From positions 15,818,060-15,882,059 of the forward strand of contig OZ038529.1 of NCBI GenBank assembly GCA_964036665.1: a stretch of DNA of 64,000 nt, written 5' to 3'. Below, piece by piece: positions 10,229-23,500 of this stretch (within the stretch, counting starts at the first letter, position 1; the number at the start of each line of letters is the position of its first letter). The DNA comes from Gordius sp. MW1 (Eukaryota > Nematomorpha > Gordioida > Gordea > Gordiidae). The position numbers were made by a program, and so were the translations under genes. Below the pieces are notes generated by a model. It saw nothing but the letters and a program-made list of their open reading frames with translations, did no database searches and was not told the DNA's origin.

Positions 10229-13200
10229 GGCTTCTATATATTTTTTCATGCTCTTTCACATAGAATCGAAAAAAATAAATATTTTTACCTCAAAATTTTT
10301 CACATATTTTTCTTTGAACCGTATTCATCCGATGAAAGTTGTCGTTTTCAGACGTGGTTTCTATGATCCCAAGTAAAAATTTATGAATCAGAAAAATATT
10401 ACTTTGAAATCATGATCGCATAGTGCATTTTTGAAAAATTAAGCACTCACGTTGCGATACAAACTAATCGCAACAATAAAACGTTGTCTTTTGTCAAAAT
10501 GATAGTTCTCGCAGCTTAAAACCTCTTTTCGGAAGTCAATCGAGGATAATAGGATTCTCAAATTGGCTTACTTTTATATATTTTTTGATGCTCTTTCACA
10601 TAGAATCGAAAAAAATAAATATTTTTACCTTAAAATTTTTCACATATTTTTCTTTGAACCGTATTCATCTGATGAAAGTTGTCGTTTTCAGACGTGGTCT
10701 CTATGATCCCAAGTAAAAATTTATCAGAATCTGAAAACTATTACTTTGAAAAATGATCGCATAGTGCATTTTTGAAAAATTAAGCACTCACGTTGCGATA
10801 CAACAAACTAATCGCAACAATAAAACGTTGTCTTTTGTCAAAATGATAGTTCTCGCAGCTTAAAACCTCTTTTCGGAAGTCAATCGAGGATAATAGGATT
10901 CTCAAATTTTTTCATGCTCTTTCACATAGAATTGAAAAAAATAAATATTTTTACCTCAAAATTTTTCACATATTTTTCTTTGAACCGAATTGATCCGATA
11001 AAAGTTGTCGTTTTCAGACGTGGTTTCTATGATCCCAAGTAAAAATTTATCAGAATCTGAAAACTATTACTTTGAAATCATGATCGCATAGAGCCATTTT
11101 CAAAAATTAAGCATCACGTTGCGATACAACAAACTAATCGCAACAATAAAACGTTGTCTTTTGTCAAAATGATAGTTCTCGCAGCTTAAAACCTCTTTTC
11201 GGAAGTCAATCGAGGATAATAGGATTCTCAAATTGGCTTACTTTTATCTATTTTTTCATGCTCTTCACATAGAATCGAAAAAAATAAATATTTTTACCTC
11301 GAAATTTCTCACCTATTTTTCTTTGAACCGTATTCATCCGATGAAAGTTGTCGTTTTCAGACGTGGTTTCTATGATCCCAAGTAAAAATTTATCAGAATC
11401 AGAAAAATATTACTTTGAAATCATGATCGCATAGTGCATTTTTGAAAAATTAAGCATCACGTTGCGATACAACAAACTAATCGCAACAATAAAACGTTGT
11501 CTTTTGTCAAAATGATAGTTCTCGCAGCTTAAAACCTCTTTTCGGAAGTCAATCGAGGATAATAGGATTCTCAAATTGGCTTATATATATTTTTTCATGC
11601 TCTTTCACATAGAATCGAAAAAAATAAATATTTTTACCTCAAAATTTTTCACATATTTTTCTTTGAACCGTATTCATCCGATGAAAGTTGTCGTTTTCAG
11701 ACGTGGTTTCTATGATCCCAAGTAAAAATTTATCAGAATCTGAAAACTATTACTTTGAAATCATGATCGCATAGAGCCATTTTCAAAAATTAAGCATCAC
11801 GTTGCGATACAACAAACTAATCGCAACAATAAAACGTTGTCTTTTGTCAAAATGATAGTTCTCGCAGCTTAAAACCTCTTTTCGGAAGTCAATCGAGGAT
11901 AATAGGATTCTCAAATTGGCTTACTTTTATCTATTTTTTCATGCTCTTCACTCGAAAAAAATAAATATTTTTACCTCGAAATTTCTCACCTATTTTTCTT
12001 TCAACCGTATGCATCCGATGAAAGTTGCGTTTTCAGACGTGGTTTCTATGATCCCAAGTAAAAATTTATCAGAATCAGAAAACTATTACTTTGAAATCAT
12101 GATCGCATAGTGCATTTTTGAAAAATTAAGCACTCACGTTGCGATACAACAAACTAATCGCAACAATAAAACGTTGTCTTTTGTCAAAATGATAGTTCTC
12201 GCAGCTTAAAACCTCTTTTCGGAAGTCAATCGAGGATAATAGGATTCTCAAATTTTTTCATGCTCTTTCACATAGAATTGAAAAAAATAAATATTTTTAC
12301 CACAAAATTTTTCACATATTTTTCTTTGAACCGTATTCATCCGATGAAAGTTGTCGTTTTCAGACGTGGTTTCTATGATCCCAAGTAAAAATTTTTCAGA
12401 ATCTGAAAACTATTACTTTGAAATCATGATCGCATAGAGCCATTTTCAAAAATTAAGCATCACGTTGCGATACAACAAACTAATCGCAACAATAAAACGT
12501 TGTCTTTTGTCAAAATGATAGTTCTCGCAGCTTAAAACCTCTTTTCGGAAATCAATCGAGGATAATAGGATTCTCAAATTGGCTTACTTTTATATATTTT
12601 TTCATGCTCTTTCACATAGAATCGACCTCAAAATTTTTCACATATTTTTCTTTCAACCGTATGCATCCGATGAAAGTTGTCGTTTTCAGACGTGGTTTCT
12701 ATGATCCCAAGTAAAAATTTATCAGAATCAGAAAACTATTACTTTGAAATCATGATCGCATAATGCCTTTTTGAAAAATTAAGCACTCACGTTGCGATAC
12801 AACAAACTAATCGCAACAATAAAACGTTGTCTTTTGTCAAAATGTTAGTTCTCGCAGCTTAAAACCTCTTTGCGGAAGTCAATCGAGGATAATAGGATTC
12901 TCAAATTGGCTTACTTTTATATATTTTTTTACGCTCTTTCAAATCGAAAAAAATAAATATTTTTACCTCAAAATTTTTCACATATTTTTCTTTGGACCGT
13001 ATTCATCCGATGAAAGTTGTCGTTTTCAGACGTGGTTTCTATGATCCCAAGTAATAATTTATCAGAATCTGAAAACTATTACTTTGAAATCATGATCGCA
13101 GAATGCATTTTTGAAAAATTAAGCATCACGTTGCGATGCAACAAACTAATCGCAACAATAAAACGTTGTCTTTTGTCAAAATGATAGTTCTCGCAGCTTA

Positions 13201-13246
13201 AAACCTCTTTTCGGAAGTCAATCGAGGATAATAGGATTCTCAAATT
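10229..13246 (+). repeat. 9-monomer higher-order block, copy 2 (3018 bp)
   Basis: Direct tandem repeat of 7191-10228 with the same ordered variants. Two differences stand out. A monomer at about 11922-12040 is a mosaic of two neighbours. A unit near 12625 has lost about 18 bp (ATCGACCTC instead of the A7 tract and what follows). Open frames of 62 codons on the minus strand at 10061-10249 and 13079-13267 are identical simply because the DNA is duplicated. The repeated class C unit reads through there because it lacks the usual stop. Confidence 0.93.
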
Positions 13247-14108
13247 GGCTTCTATATATTTTTTCATGCTCTTTCACATAGAATCGAAAAAAATAAATAT
13301 TTTTACCTCAAAATTTTTCACATATTTTTCTTTGAACCGTATTCATCCGATGAAAGTTGTCGTTTTCAGACGTGGTTTCTATGATCCCAAGTAAAAATTT
13401 ATGAATCAGAAAAATATTACTTTGAAATCATGATCGCATAGTGCATTTTTGAAAAATTAAGCACTCACGTTGCGATACAAACTAATCGCAACAATAAAAC
13501 GTTGTCTTTTGTCAAAATGATAGTTCTCGCAGCTTAAAACCTCTTTTCGGAAGTCAATCGAGGATAATAGGATTCTCAAATTGGCTTACTTTTATATATT
13601 TTTTGATGCTCTTTCACATAGAATCGAAAAAAATAAATATTTTTACCTTAAAATTTTTCACATATTTTTCTTTGAACCGTATTCATCTGATGAAAGTTGT
13701 CGTTTTCAGACGTGGTCTCTATGATCCCAAGTAAAAATTTATCAGAATCTGAAAACTATTACTTTGAAAAATGATCGCATAGTGCATTTTTGAAAAATTA
13801 ACCACTCACGTTGCGATACAACAAACTAATCGCAACAATAAAACGTTGTCTTTTGTCAAAATGATAGTTCTCGCAGCTTAAAACCTCTTTTCGGAAGTCA
13901 ATCGAGGATAATAGGATTCTCAAATTTTTTCATGCTCTTTCACATAGAATTGAAAAAAATAAATATTTTTACCTCAAAATTTTTCACATATTTTTCTTTG
14001 AACCGAATTGATCCGATAAAAGTTGTCGTTTTCAGACGTGGTTTCTATGATCCCAAGTAAAAATTTATCAGAATCTGAAAACTATTACTTTGAAATCATG
14101 ATCGCATA
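13247..14108 (+). repeat. 9-monomer block, partial copy 3
   Basis: The start of the 9-monomer series returns (ATTTATGAATCAG at 13397, TTTTTTGATGC near 13600, GAAAAATGATCG near 13767, deleted unit near 13921) and then stops matching near 14109, where copy 2 has AGAGCC and this copy has AGTGC. Part of the series (TTTTTTGATGC to the deleted unit) appears again about 1015 bp later, from about 14616 to 15230. The block was therefore broken up by later exchanges. Confidence 0.85.
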
Positions 14109-15951
14109 GTGCATTTTTGAAAAATTAAGCACTCACGTTGCGATACAACAAACTAATCGCAACAATAAAACGTTGTCTTTTGTCAAAATGTTAGTTCTCG
14201 CAGCTTAAAACCTCTTTGCGGAAGTCAATCGAGGATAATAGGATTCTCAAATTGGCTTACTTTTATATATTTTTTTACGCTCTTTCACATAGAATCGAAA
14301 AAAATAAATATTTTTACCTCAAAATTTTTCACATATTTTTCTTTGAACAGTATTCATCCGATGAAAGTTGTCGTTTTCAGACGTGGTTTCTATGATCCCA
14401 AGTAAAAATTTATCAGAATCTGAAAACTATTACTTTGAAATCATGATCGCATAGAGCCATTTTCAAAAATTAAGCATCACGTTGCGATACAACAAACTAA
14501 TCGCAACAATAAAACGTTGTCTTTTGTCAAAATGATAGTTCTCGCAGCTTAAAACCTCTTTTCGGAAGTCAATCGAGGATAATAGGATTCTCAAATTGGC
14601 TTACTTTTATATATTTTTTGATGCTCTTTCACATAGAATCGAAAAAAATAAATATTTTTACCTTAAAATTTTTCACATATTTTTCTTTGAACCGTATTCA
14701 TCTGATGAAAGTTGTCGTTTTCAGACGTGGTCTCTATGATCCCAAGTAAAAATTTATCAGAATCTGAAAACTATTACTTTGAAAAATGATCGCATAGTGC
14801 ATTTTTGAAAAATTAAGCACTCACGTTGCGATACAACAAAATAATCGCAACAATAAAACGTTGTCTTTTGTCAAAATGATAGTTCTCGCAGCTTCAAACC
14901 TCTTTTCGGAAGTCAATCGAGGATAATAGGATTCTCAAATTTTTTCATGCTCTTTCACATAGAATTGAAAAAAATAAATATTTTTACCTCAAAATTTTTC
15001 ACATATTTTTCTTTGAACCGAATTGATCCGATAAAAGTTGTCGCTTTCAGACGTGGTTTCTATGATCCCAAGTAAAAATTTATCAGAATCTGAAAACTAT
15101 TACTTTGAAATCATGATCGCATAGAGCCATTTTCAAAAATTAAGCATCACGTTGCGATACAACAAACTAATCGCAACAATAAAACGTTGTCTTTTGTCAA
15201 AATGATAGTTCTCGCAGCTTAAAACCTCTTTTCGGAAGTCAATCGAGGATAATAGGATTCTCAAATTGGCTTACTTTTATCTATTTTTTCATGCTCTTCA
15301 CATAGAATCGAAAAAAATAAATATTTTTAACTCGAAATTTTTCACCTATTTTTCTTTGAACCGTATTCATCCGATGAAAGTTGTCGTTTTCAGACGTGGT
15401 TTCTATGATCCCAAGTAAAAATTTATCAGAATCAGAAAAATATTACTTTGAAATCATGATCGCATAGTGCATTTTTGAAAAATTAAGCATCACGTTGCGA
15501 TACAACAAACTAATCGCAACAATAAAACGTTGTCTTTTGTCAAAATGATAGTTCTCGCAGCTTAAAACCTCTTTTCGGAAGTCAATCGAGGATAATAGGA
15601 TTCTCAAATTGGCTTATATATATTTTTTCATGGTCTTTCACATAGAATCGAAAAAAATAAATATTTTTACCTCAAAATTTTTCACATATTTTTCTTTGAA
15701 CCGTATTCATCCGATGAAAGTTGTCGTTTTCAGACGTGGTTTCTATGATCCCAAGTAAAAATTTATCAGAATCTGAAAACTATTACTTTGAAATTTTGAT
15801 CGCATAGAGCCATTTTCAAAAATTAAGCATCACGTTGCGATACAACAAACTAATCGCAACAATAAAACGTTGTCTTTTGTCAAAATGATAGTTCTCGCAG
15901 CTTAAAACCAGTTTTTCGGAAGTCAATCGAGGATAATAGGATTCTCAAATT

Positions 15952-17995
15952 GGCTTACTTTTATATATTTTTTCATGCTCTTTCACATAGAATCGAAAAA
16001 AATAAATATTTTTTCCTCAAAATTTTTCACATATTTTTCTTTAAACCGTATTCATCTGATGAAAGTTGTCGTTTTCAGACGTGGTTTCTATGATCCCAAG
16101 TAAAAATTTATCAGAATCTGAAAACTATTACTTTGAAATCATGATCGCATGGTGCATTTTTGAAAAATTAAGCACTCACGTTGCGATACAACAAACTAAT
16201 CGCAACAATAAAACGTTGTCTTTTGTCAAAATGATAGTTCTCGCAGCTTAAAACCTCTTTTCGGAAGTCAATCGAGGATAATAGGATTCTCAAATTTTTT
16301 CATGCTCTTTCACATAGAATTGAAAAAAATAAATATTTTTACCACAAAATTTTTCACATATTTTTCTTTGAACCGTATTCATCCGATGAAAGTTGTCGTT
16401 TTCAGACGTGGTTTCTATGATCCCAAGTAAAAATTTATCAGAATCTGAAAACTATTACTTTGAAATCATGATCGCATAGAGCCATTTTCAAAAATTAAGC
16501 ATCACGTTGCGATACAACAAACTAATCGCAACAATAAAACGTTGTCTTTTGTCAAAATGATAGTTCTCGCAGCTTAAAACCTCTTTTCGGAAGTCAATCG
16601 AGGATAATAGGATTCTCAAATTGGCTTACTTTTATATATTTTTTCATGCTCTTTCACATAGAATCGAAAAAAATAAATATTTTTACCACAAAATTTTTCA
16701 CATATTTTTCTTTCAACCGTATGCATCCGATGAAAGTTGTCGTTTTCAGACGTGGTTTCTATGATCCCTAGTAAAAATTTATCAGAATCAGAAAACTATT
16801 ACTTTGAAATCATGATCGCATAATGCCTTTTTGAAAAATTAAGCACTCACGTTGCGATACAACAAACTAATCGCAACAATAAAACGTTGTCTTTTGTCAA
16901 AATGTTAGTTCTCGCAGCTTAAAACCTCTTTGCGGAAGTCAATCGAGGATAATAGGATTCTCAAATTGGCTTACTTTTATATATTTTTTTACGCTCTTTC
17001 AAATCGAAAAAAATAAATATTTTTACCTCAAAAGTTTTCACATATTTTTCTTTGGACCGTATTCATCCGATGAAAGTTGTCGTTTTCAGACGTGGTTTCT
17101 ATGATCCCAAGTAATAATTTATCAGAATCTGAAAACTATTACTTTGAAATCATGATCGCAGAATGCATTTTTGAAAAATTAAGCATCACGTTGCGATGCA
17201 ACAAACTAATCGCAACAATAAAACGTTGTCTTTTGTCAAAATGATAGTTCTCGCAGCTTAAAACCTCTTTTCGGAAGTCAATCGAGGATAATAGGATTCT
17301 CAAATTGGCTTACTTTTATATATTTTTTCATGCTCTTTCACATGGAATCGAAAAAAATAAATATTTTTACCTCAAAATTTTTCACATATTTTTCTTTAAA
17401 CCGTATTCATCTGATGAAAGTTGTCGTTTTCAGACGTGGTTTCTATGATCCCAAGTAAAAATTTATCAGAATCTGAAAACTATTACTTTGAAATCATGAT
17501 CGCATAGTGCATTTTTGAAAAATTAAGCACTCACGTTGCGATACAACAAACTAATCGCAACAATAAAACGTTGTCTTTTGTCAAAATGTTAGTTCTCGCA
17601 GCTTAAAACCTCTTTGCGGAAGTCAATCGAGGATAATAGGATTCTCAAATTGGCTTACTTTTATATATTTTTTTACGCTCTTTCACATAGAATCGAAAAA
17701 AATAAATATTTTTACCTCAAAATTTTTCACATATTTTTCTTTGGACCGTATTCATCCGATGAAAGTTGTCGTTTTCAGACGTGGTTTCTATGATCCCAAG
17801 TAATAATTTATCAGAATCTGAAAACTATTACTTTGAAATCATGATCGCAGAATGCATTTTTGAAAAATTAAGCATCACGATGCGATGCAACAAACTAATC
17901 GCAACAATAAAACGTTGTCTTTTGTCAAAATGATAGTTCTCGCAGCTTAAAACCTCTTTTCGGAAGTCAATCGAGGATAATAGGATTCTCAAATT
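15952..17995 (+). repeat. 6-monomer higher-order block, copy 1 (2044 bp)
   Basis: Six monomers starting with a CTTTAAACCG unit, then an 18-bp-deleted A unit, a D unit with the rare ATCCCTAG at 16767, a C unit with CAAAAGTTTTC near 17030, another CTTTAAACCG unit and a GGACCG class C unit with CGATGCGATGC. The same order follows immediately at a constant offset of about 2044 bp. One B-like monomer in this copy has GCATGGTGC, which removes a TAG and opens a 61-codon frame at 16066-16251. I do not read that as a gene. Confidence 0.92.
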
Positions 17996-20039
17996 GGCTT
18001 ACTTTTATATATTTTTTCATGCTCTTTCACATAGAATCGAAAAAAATAAATATTTTTACCTCAAAATTTTTCACATATTTTTCTTTAAACCGTATTCATC
18101 TGATGAAAGTTGTCGTTTTCAGACGTGGTTTCTATGATCCCAAGTAAAAATTTATCAGAATCTGAAAACTATTACTTTGAAATCATGATCGCATAGTGCA
18201 TTTTTGAAAAATTAAGCACTCACGTTGCGATACAACAAACTAATCGCAACAATAAAACGTTGTCTTTTGTCAAAATGATAGTTCTCGCAGCTTAAAACCT
18301 CTTTTCGGAAGTCAATCGAGGATAATAGGATTCTCAAATTTTTTCATGCTCTTTCACATAGAATTGAAAAAAATAAATATTTTTACCACAAAATTTTTCA
18401 CATATTTTTCTTTGAACCGTATTCATCCGATGAAAGTTGTCGTTTTCAGACGTGGTTTCTATGATCCCAAGTAAAAATTTATCAGAATCTGAAAACTATT
18501 ACTTTGAAATCATGATCGCATAGAGCCATTTTCAAAAATTAAGCATCACGTTGCGATACAACAAACTAATCGCAACAATAAAACGTTGTCTTTTGTCAAA
18601 ATGATAGTTCTCGCAGCTTAAAACCTCTTTTCGGAAGTCAATCGAGGATAATAGGATTCTCAAATTGGCTTACTTTTATATATTTTTTCATGCTCTTTCA
18701 CATAGAATCGAAAAAAATAAATATTTTTACCTCAAAATTTTTCACATATTTTTCTTTCAACCGTATGCATCCGATGAAAGTTGTCGTTTTCAGACGTGGT
18801 TTCTATGATCCCTAGTAAAAATTTATCAGAATCAGAAAACTATTACTTTGAAATCATGATCGCATAATGCCTTTTTGAAAAATTAAGCACTCACGTTGCG
18901 ATACAACAAACTAATCGCAACAATAAAACGTTGTCTTTTGTCAAAATGTTAGTTCTCGCAGCTTAAAACCTCTTTGCGGAAGTCAATCGAGGATAATAGG
19001 ATTCTCAAATTGGCTTACTTTTATATATTTTTTTACGCTCTTTCAAATCGAAAAAAATAAATATTTTTACCTCAAAAGTTTTCACATATTTTTCTTTGGA
19101 CCGTATTCATCCGATGAAAGTTGTCGTTTTCAGACGTGGTTTCTATGAGCCCAAGTAATAATTTATCAGAATCTGAAAACTATTACTTTGAAATCATGAT
19201 CGCAGAATGCATTTTTGAAAAATTAAGCATCACGTTGCGATGCAACAAACTAATCGCAACAATAAAACGTTGTCTTTTGTCAAAATGATAGTTCTCGCAG
19301 CTTAAAACCTCTTTTCGGAAGTCAATCGAGGATAATAGGATTCTCAAATTGGCTTACTTTTATATATTTTTTCATGCTCTTTCACATAGAATCGAAAAAA
19401 ATAAATATTTTTACCTCAAAATTTTTCACATATTTTTCTTTAAACCGTATTCATCTGATGAAAGTTGTCGTTTTCAGACGTGGTTTCTATGATCCCAAGT
19501 AAAAATTTATCAGAATCTGAAAACTATTACTTTGAAATCATGATCGCATAGTGCATTTTTGAAAAATTAAGCACTCACGTTGCGATACAACAAACTAATC
19601 GCAACAATAAAACGTTGTCTTTTGTCAAAATGTTAGTTCTCGCAGCTTAAAACCTCTTTGCGGAAGTCAATCGAGGATAATAGGATTCTCAAATTGCCTT
19701 ACTTTTATATATTTTTTTACGCTCTTTCACATAGAATTGAAAAAAATAAATATTTTTACCTCAAAATTTTTCACATATTTTTCTTTGGACCGTATTCATC
19801 CGATGAAAGTTGTCGTTTTCAGACGTGGTTTCTATGATCCCAAGTAATAATTTATCAGAATCTGAAAACTATTACTTTGAAATCATGATCGCAGAATGCA
19901 TTTTTGAAAAATTAAGCATCACGATGCGATGCAACAAACTAATCGCAACAATAAAACGTTGTCTTTTGTCAAAATGATAGTTCTCGCAGCTTAAAACCTC
20001 TTTTCGGAAGTCAATCGAGGATAATAGGATTCTCAAATT
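17996..20039 (+). repeat. 6-monomer higher-order block, copy 2 (2044 bp)
   Basis: Tandem copy of 15952-17995. The anchors match: CAAATTTTTT at 16291 and 18335, ATCCCTAG at 16767 and 18810, CAAAAGTTTTC at 17030 and 19074. The few differences include ATGAGCCCAAG near 19147 and TTGCCTTAC near 19695. Sequence continuing from 20040 has similar units in a different order, so the regular 6-monomer period ends there. Confidence 0.92.
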
Positions 20040-21784
20040 GGCTTACTTTTATATATTTTTTCATGCTCTTTCACATAGAATCGAAAAAAATAAATATTTT
20101 TACCTCAAAATTTTTCACATATTTTTCTTTAAACCGTATTCATCTGATGAAAGTTGTCGTTTTCAGACGTGGTTTCTATGATCCCAAGTAAAAACTTATC
20201 AGAATCTGAAAACTATTACTTTGAAATCATGATCGCATAGTGCATTTTTGAAAAATTAAGCATCACGTTGCGATGCAACAAACTAATCGCAACAATAAAA
20301 CGTTGTCTTTTGTCAAAATGATAGTTCTCGCAGCTTAAAACCTCTTTTCGGAAGTCAATCGAGGATAATAGGATTCTCAAATTGGCTTACTTTTATATAT
20401 TTTTTCATGCTCTTTCACATAGAATCGAAAAAAATAAATATTTTTACCTCAAAATTTTTCACATATTTTTCTTTGGACCGTATTCATCCGATGAAAGTTG
20501 TCGTTTTCAGACGTGGTTTCTATGATCCCAAGTAATAATTTATCAGAATCTGAAAACTATTACTTTGAAATCATGATCGCAGAATGCATTTTTGAAAAAT
20601 TAAGCATCACGATGCGATGCAACAAACTAATCGCAACAATAAAACGTTGTCTTTTGTCAAAATGATAGTTCTCGCAGCTTAAAACCTCTTTTCGGAAGTC
20701 AATCGAGGATAATAGGATTCTCAAATTGGCTTACTTTTATATATTTTTTCATGCTCTTTCACATAGAATTGAAAAAAATAAATATTTTTACCACAAAATT
20801 TTTCACATATTTTTCTTTGAACCGTATTCATCCGATGAAAGTTGTCGTTTTCAGACGTGGTTTCTATGATCCCAAGTAAAAATTTATCAGAATCTGAAAA
20901 CTATTACTTTGAAATCATGATCGCATAGAGCCATTTTCAAAAATTAAGCATCACGTTGCGATACAACAAACTAATCGCTACAATAAAACGTTGTCTTTTG
21001 TCAAAATGTTAGTTCTCGCAGCTTAAAACCTCTTTTCGGAAGTCAATCGAGGATAATAGGATTCTCAAATTGGCTTACTTTTATATATTTTTTCATGCTC
21101 TTTCACATAGAATCGAAAAAAATAAATATTTTTACCTCAAAATTTTTCACATATTTTTCTTTGGACCGTATTCATCCGATGAAAGTTGTCGTTTTCAGAC
21201 GTGGTTTCTATGATCCCAAGTAATAATTTATCAGAATCTGAAAACTATTACTTTGAAATCATGATCGCAGAATGCATTTTTGAAAAATTAAGCATCACGA
21301 TGCGATGCAACAAACTAATCGCAACAATAAAACGTTGTCTTTTGTCAAAATGATAGTTCTCGCAGCTTAAAACCTCTTTTCGGAAGTCAATCGAGGATAA
21401 TAGGATTCTCAAATTGGCTTACTTTTATATATTTTTTCATGCTCTTTCACATAGAATTGAAAAAAATAAATATTTTTACCACAAAATTTTTCACATATTT
21501 TTCTTTGAACCGTATTCATCCGATGAAAGTTGTCGTTTTCAGACGTGGTTTCTATGATCCCAAGTAAAAATTTATCAGAATCAGAAAACTATTACTTTGA
21601 AATCATGATCGCATAATGCCTTTTTGAAAAATTAAGCACTCACGTTGCGATACAACAAACTAATCGCAACAATAAAACGTTGTCTTTTGTCAAAATGTTA
21701 GTTCTCGCAGCTTAAAACCTCTTTGCGGAAGTCAATCGAGGATAATAGGATTCTCAAATTGGCTTACTTTTATATATTTTTTTA

Positions 21785-23500
21785 CGCTCCTTCAAATCGA
21801 AAAAAATAAATATTTTTACCTCAAAAGTTTTCACATATTTTTCTTTGGACCGTATTCATCCGATGAAAGTTGTCGTTTTCAGACGTGGTTTCTATGATCC
21901 CAAGTAATAATTTATCAGAATCTGAAAACTATTACTTTGAAATCATGATCGCAGAATGCATTTTTGAAAAATTAAGCATCACGTTGCGATGCAACAAACT
22001 AATCGCAACAATAAAACGTTGTCTTTTGTCAAAATGATAGTTCTCGCAGCTTAAAACCTCTTTTCGGAAGTCAATCGAGGATAATAGGATTCTCAAATTG
22101 GCTTACTTTTATATATTTTTTCATGCTCTTTCACATAGAATCGAAAAAAATAAATATTTTTACCTCAAAATTTTTCACATATTTTTCTTTAAACCGTATT
22201 CATCTGATGAAAGTTGTCGTTTTCAGACGTGGTTTCTATGATCCCAAGTAAAAACTTATCAGAATCTGAAAACTATTACTTTGAAATCATGATCGCATAG
22301 TGCATTTTTGAAAAATTAAGCATCACGTTGCGATGCAACAAACTAATCGCAACAATAAAACGTTGTCTTTTGTCAAAATGATAGTTCTCGCAGCTTAAAA
22401 CCTCTTTTCGGAAGTCAATCGAGGATAATAGGATTCTCAAATTGGCTTACTTTTATATATTTTTTCATGCTCTTTCACATAGAATCGAAAAAAATAAATA
22501 TTTTTACCTCAAAATTTTTCACATATTTTTCTTTGGACCGTATTCATCCGATGAAAGTTGTCGTTTTCAGACGTGGTTTCTATGATCCCAAGTAATAATT
22601 TATCAGAATCTGAAAACTATTACTTTGAAATCATGATCGCAGAATGCATTTTTGAAAAATTAAGCATCACGTTGCGATGCAACAAACTAATCGCAACAAT
22701 AAAACGTTGTCTTTTGTCAAAATGATAGTTCTCGCAGCTTAAAACCTCTTTTCGGAAGTCAATCGAGGATAATAGGATTCTCAAATTGGCTTACTTTTAT
22801 ATATTTTTTCATGCTCTTTCACATAGAATCGAAAAAAATAAATATTTTTACCTCAAAATTTTTCACATATTTTTCTTTGGACCGTATTCATCCGATGAAA
22901 GTTGTCGTTTTCAGACGTGGTTTCTATGATCCCAAGTAATAATTTATCAGAATCTGAAAACTATTACTTTGAAATCATGATCGCAGAATGCATTTTTGAA
23001 AAATTAAGCATCACGATGCGATGCAACAAACTAATCGCAACAATAAAACGTTGTCTTTTGTCAAAATGATAGTTCTCGCAGCTTAAAACCTCTTTTCGGA
23101 AGTCAATCGAGGATAATAGGATTCTCAAATTGGCTTACTTTTATATATTTTTTCATGCTCTTTCACATAGAATTGAAAAAAATAAATATTTTTACCACAA
23201 AATTTTTCACATATTTTTCTTTGAACCGTATTCATCCGATGAAAGTTGTCGTTTTCAGACGTGGTTTCTATGATCCCAAGTAAAAATTTATCAGAATCTG
23301 AAAACTATTACTTTGAAATCATGATCGCATAATGCCTTTTTGAAAAATTAAGCACTCACGTTGCGATACAACAAACTAATCGCAACAATAAAACGTTGTC
23401 TTTTGTCAAAATGTTAGTTCTCGCAGCTTAAAACCTCTTTGCGGAAGTCAATCGAGGATAATAGGATTCTCAAATTGGCTTACTTTTATATATTTTTTTA
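21785..23500 (+). repeat. 5-monomer repeat interval (1716 bp)
   Basis: The rare ACGCTCCTTCAAATCG variant occurs at 21785, 23501 and 26917. Between the first two lie five monomers: two GGACCG C types, a CTTTAAACCG unit with TAAAAACTTATC, and further C and D-type units. After 23501 the first three monomers repeat in the same order, and then the sequence switches to a TTACCTTAAAA unit near 24566. The 1716-bp and 3416-bp spacings show that the same segment was amplified twice with different partners. Confidence 0.8.
22444..22787 (+). repeat. Reference monomer, class C (344 bp)
   Basis: Diagnostic marks are TTTGGACCGT, CCCAAGTAATAATT, GATCGCAGAATGC and GTTGCGATGCAAC. Class C keeps the second dyad in altered form: ATGC/GCAT outer arms around ATTTTTGAAAAAT. 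GATGCAAC also creates a small palindrome, GTTGC-GAT-GCAAC. Several C copies carry CACGATGCGATGC instead, which makes GCATC-AC-GATGC. Classes C and D are commonest between about 16 and 31 kb. Confidence 0.92.

Larger units (their letters stand above)
1..15951 (+). repeat. Array subdomain I: alternating A/B classes
   Basis: Most monomers here alternate between the A core (AGAGCC) and the B core (AGTGC), giving dimers of about 690 bp. Class-specific small deletions recur: GGCTTATATATATT (loss of CTTT) at about 3463, 5843, 6852, 7191, 8539, 11580 and 15613, and an 18-bp loss that joins CTCAAA directly to TTTTTTCATG. C-type units (GCAGAATGC) appear only at the end of each copy of the 9-monomer block. 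The F hallmark GATGATAAAAAG, dominant in the right half, is absent here. Confidence 0.85.

Noticed and set aside
10061-13267. Identical 62-codon minus-strand frames at 10061-10249 and 13079-13267 as a duplicated gene pair
   Set aside because: They lie inside two copies of the 9-monomer satellite block and are identical because the block is duplicated. They have no relatives in other monomers, where stops interrupt the frame.
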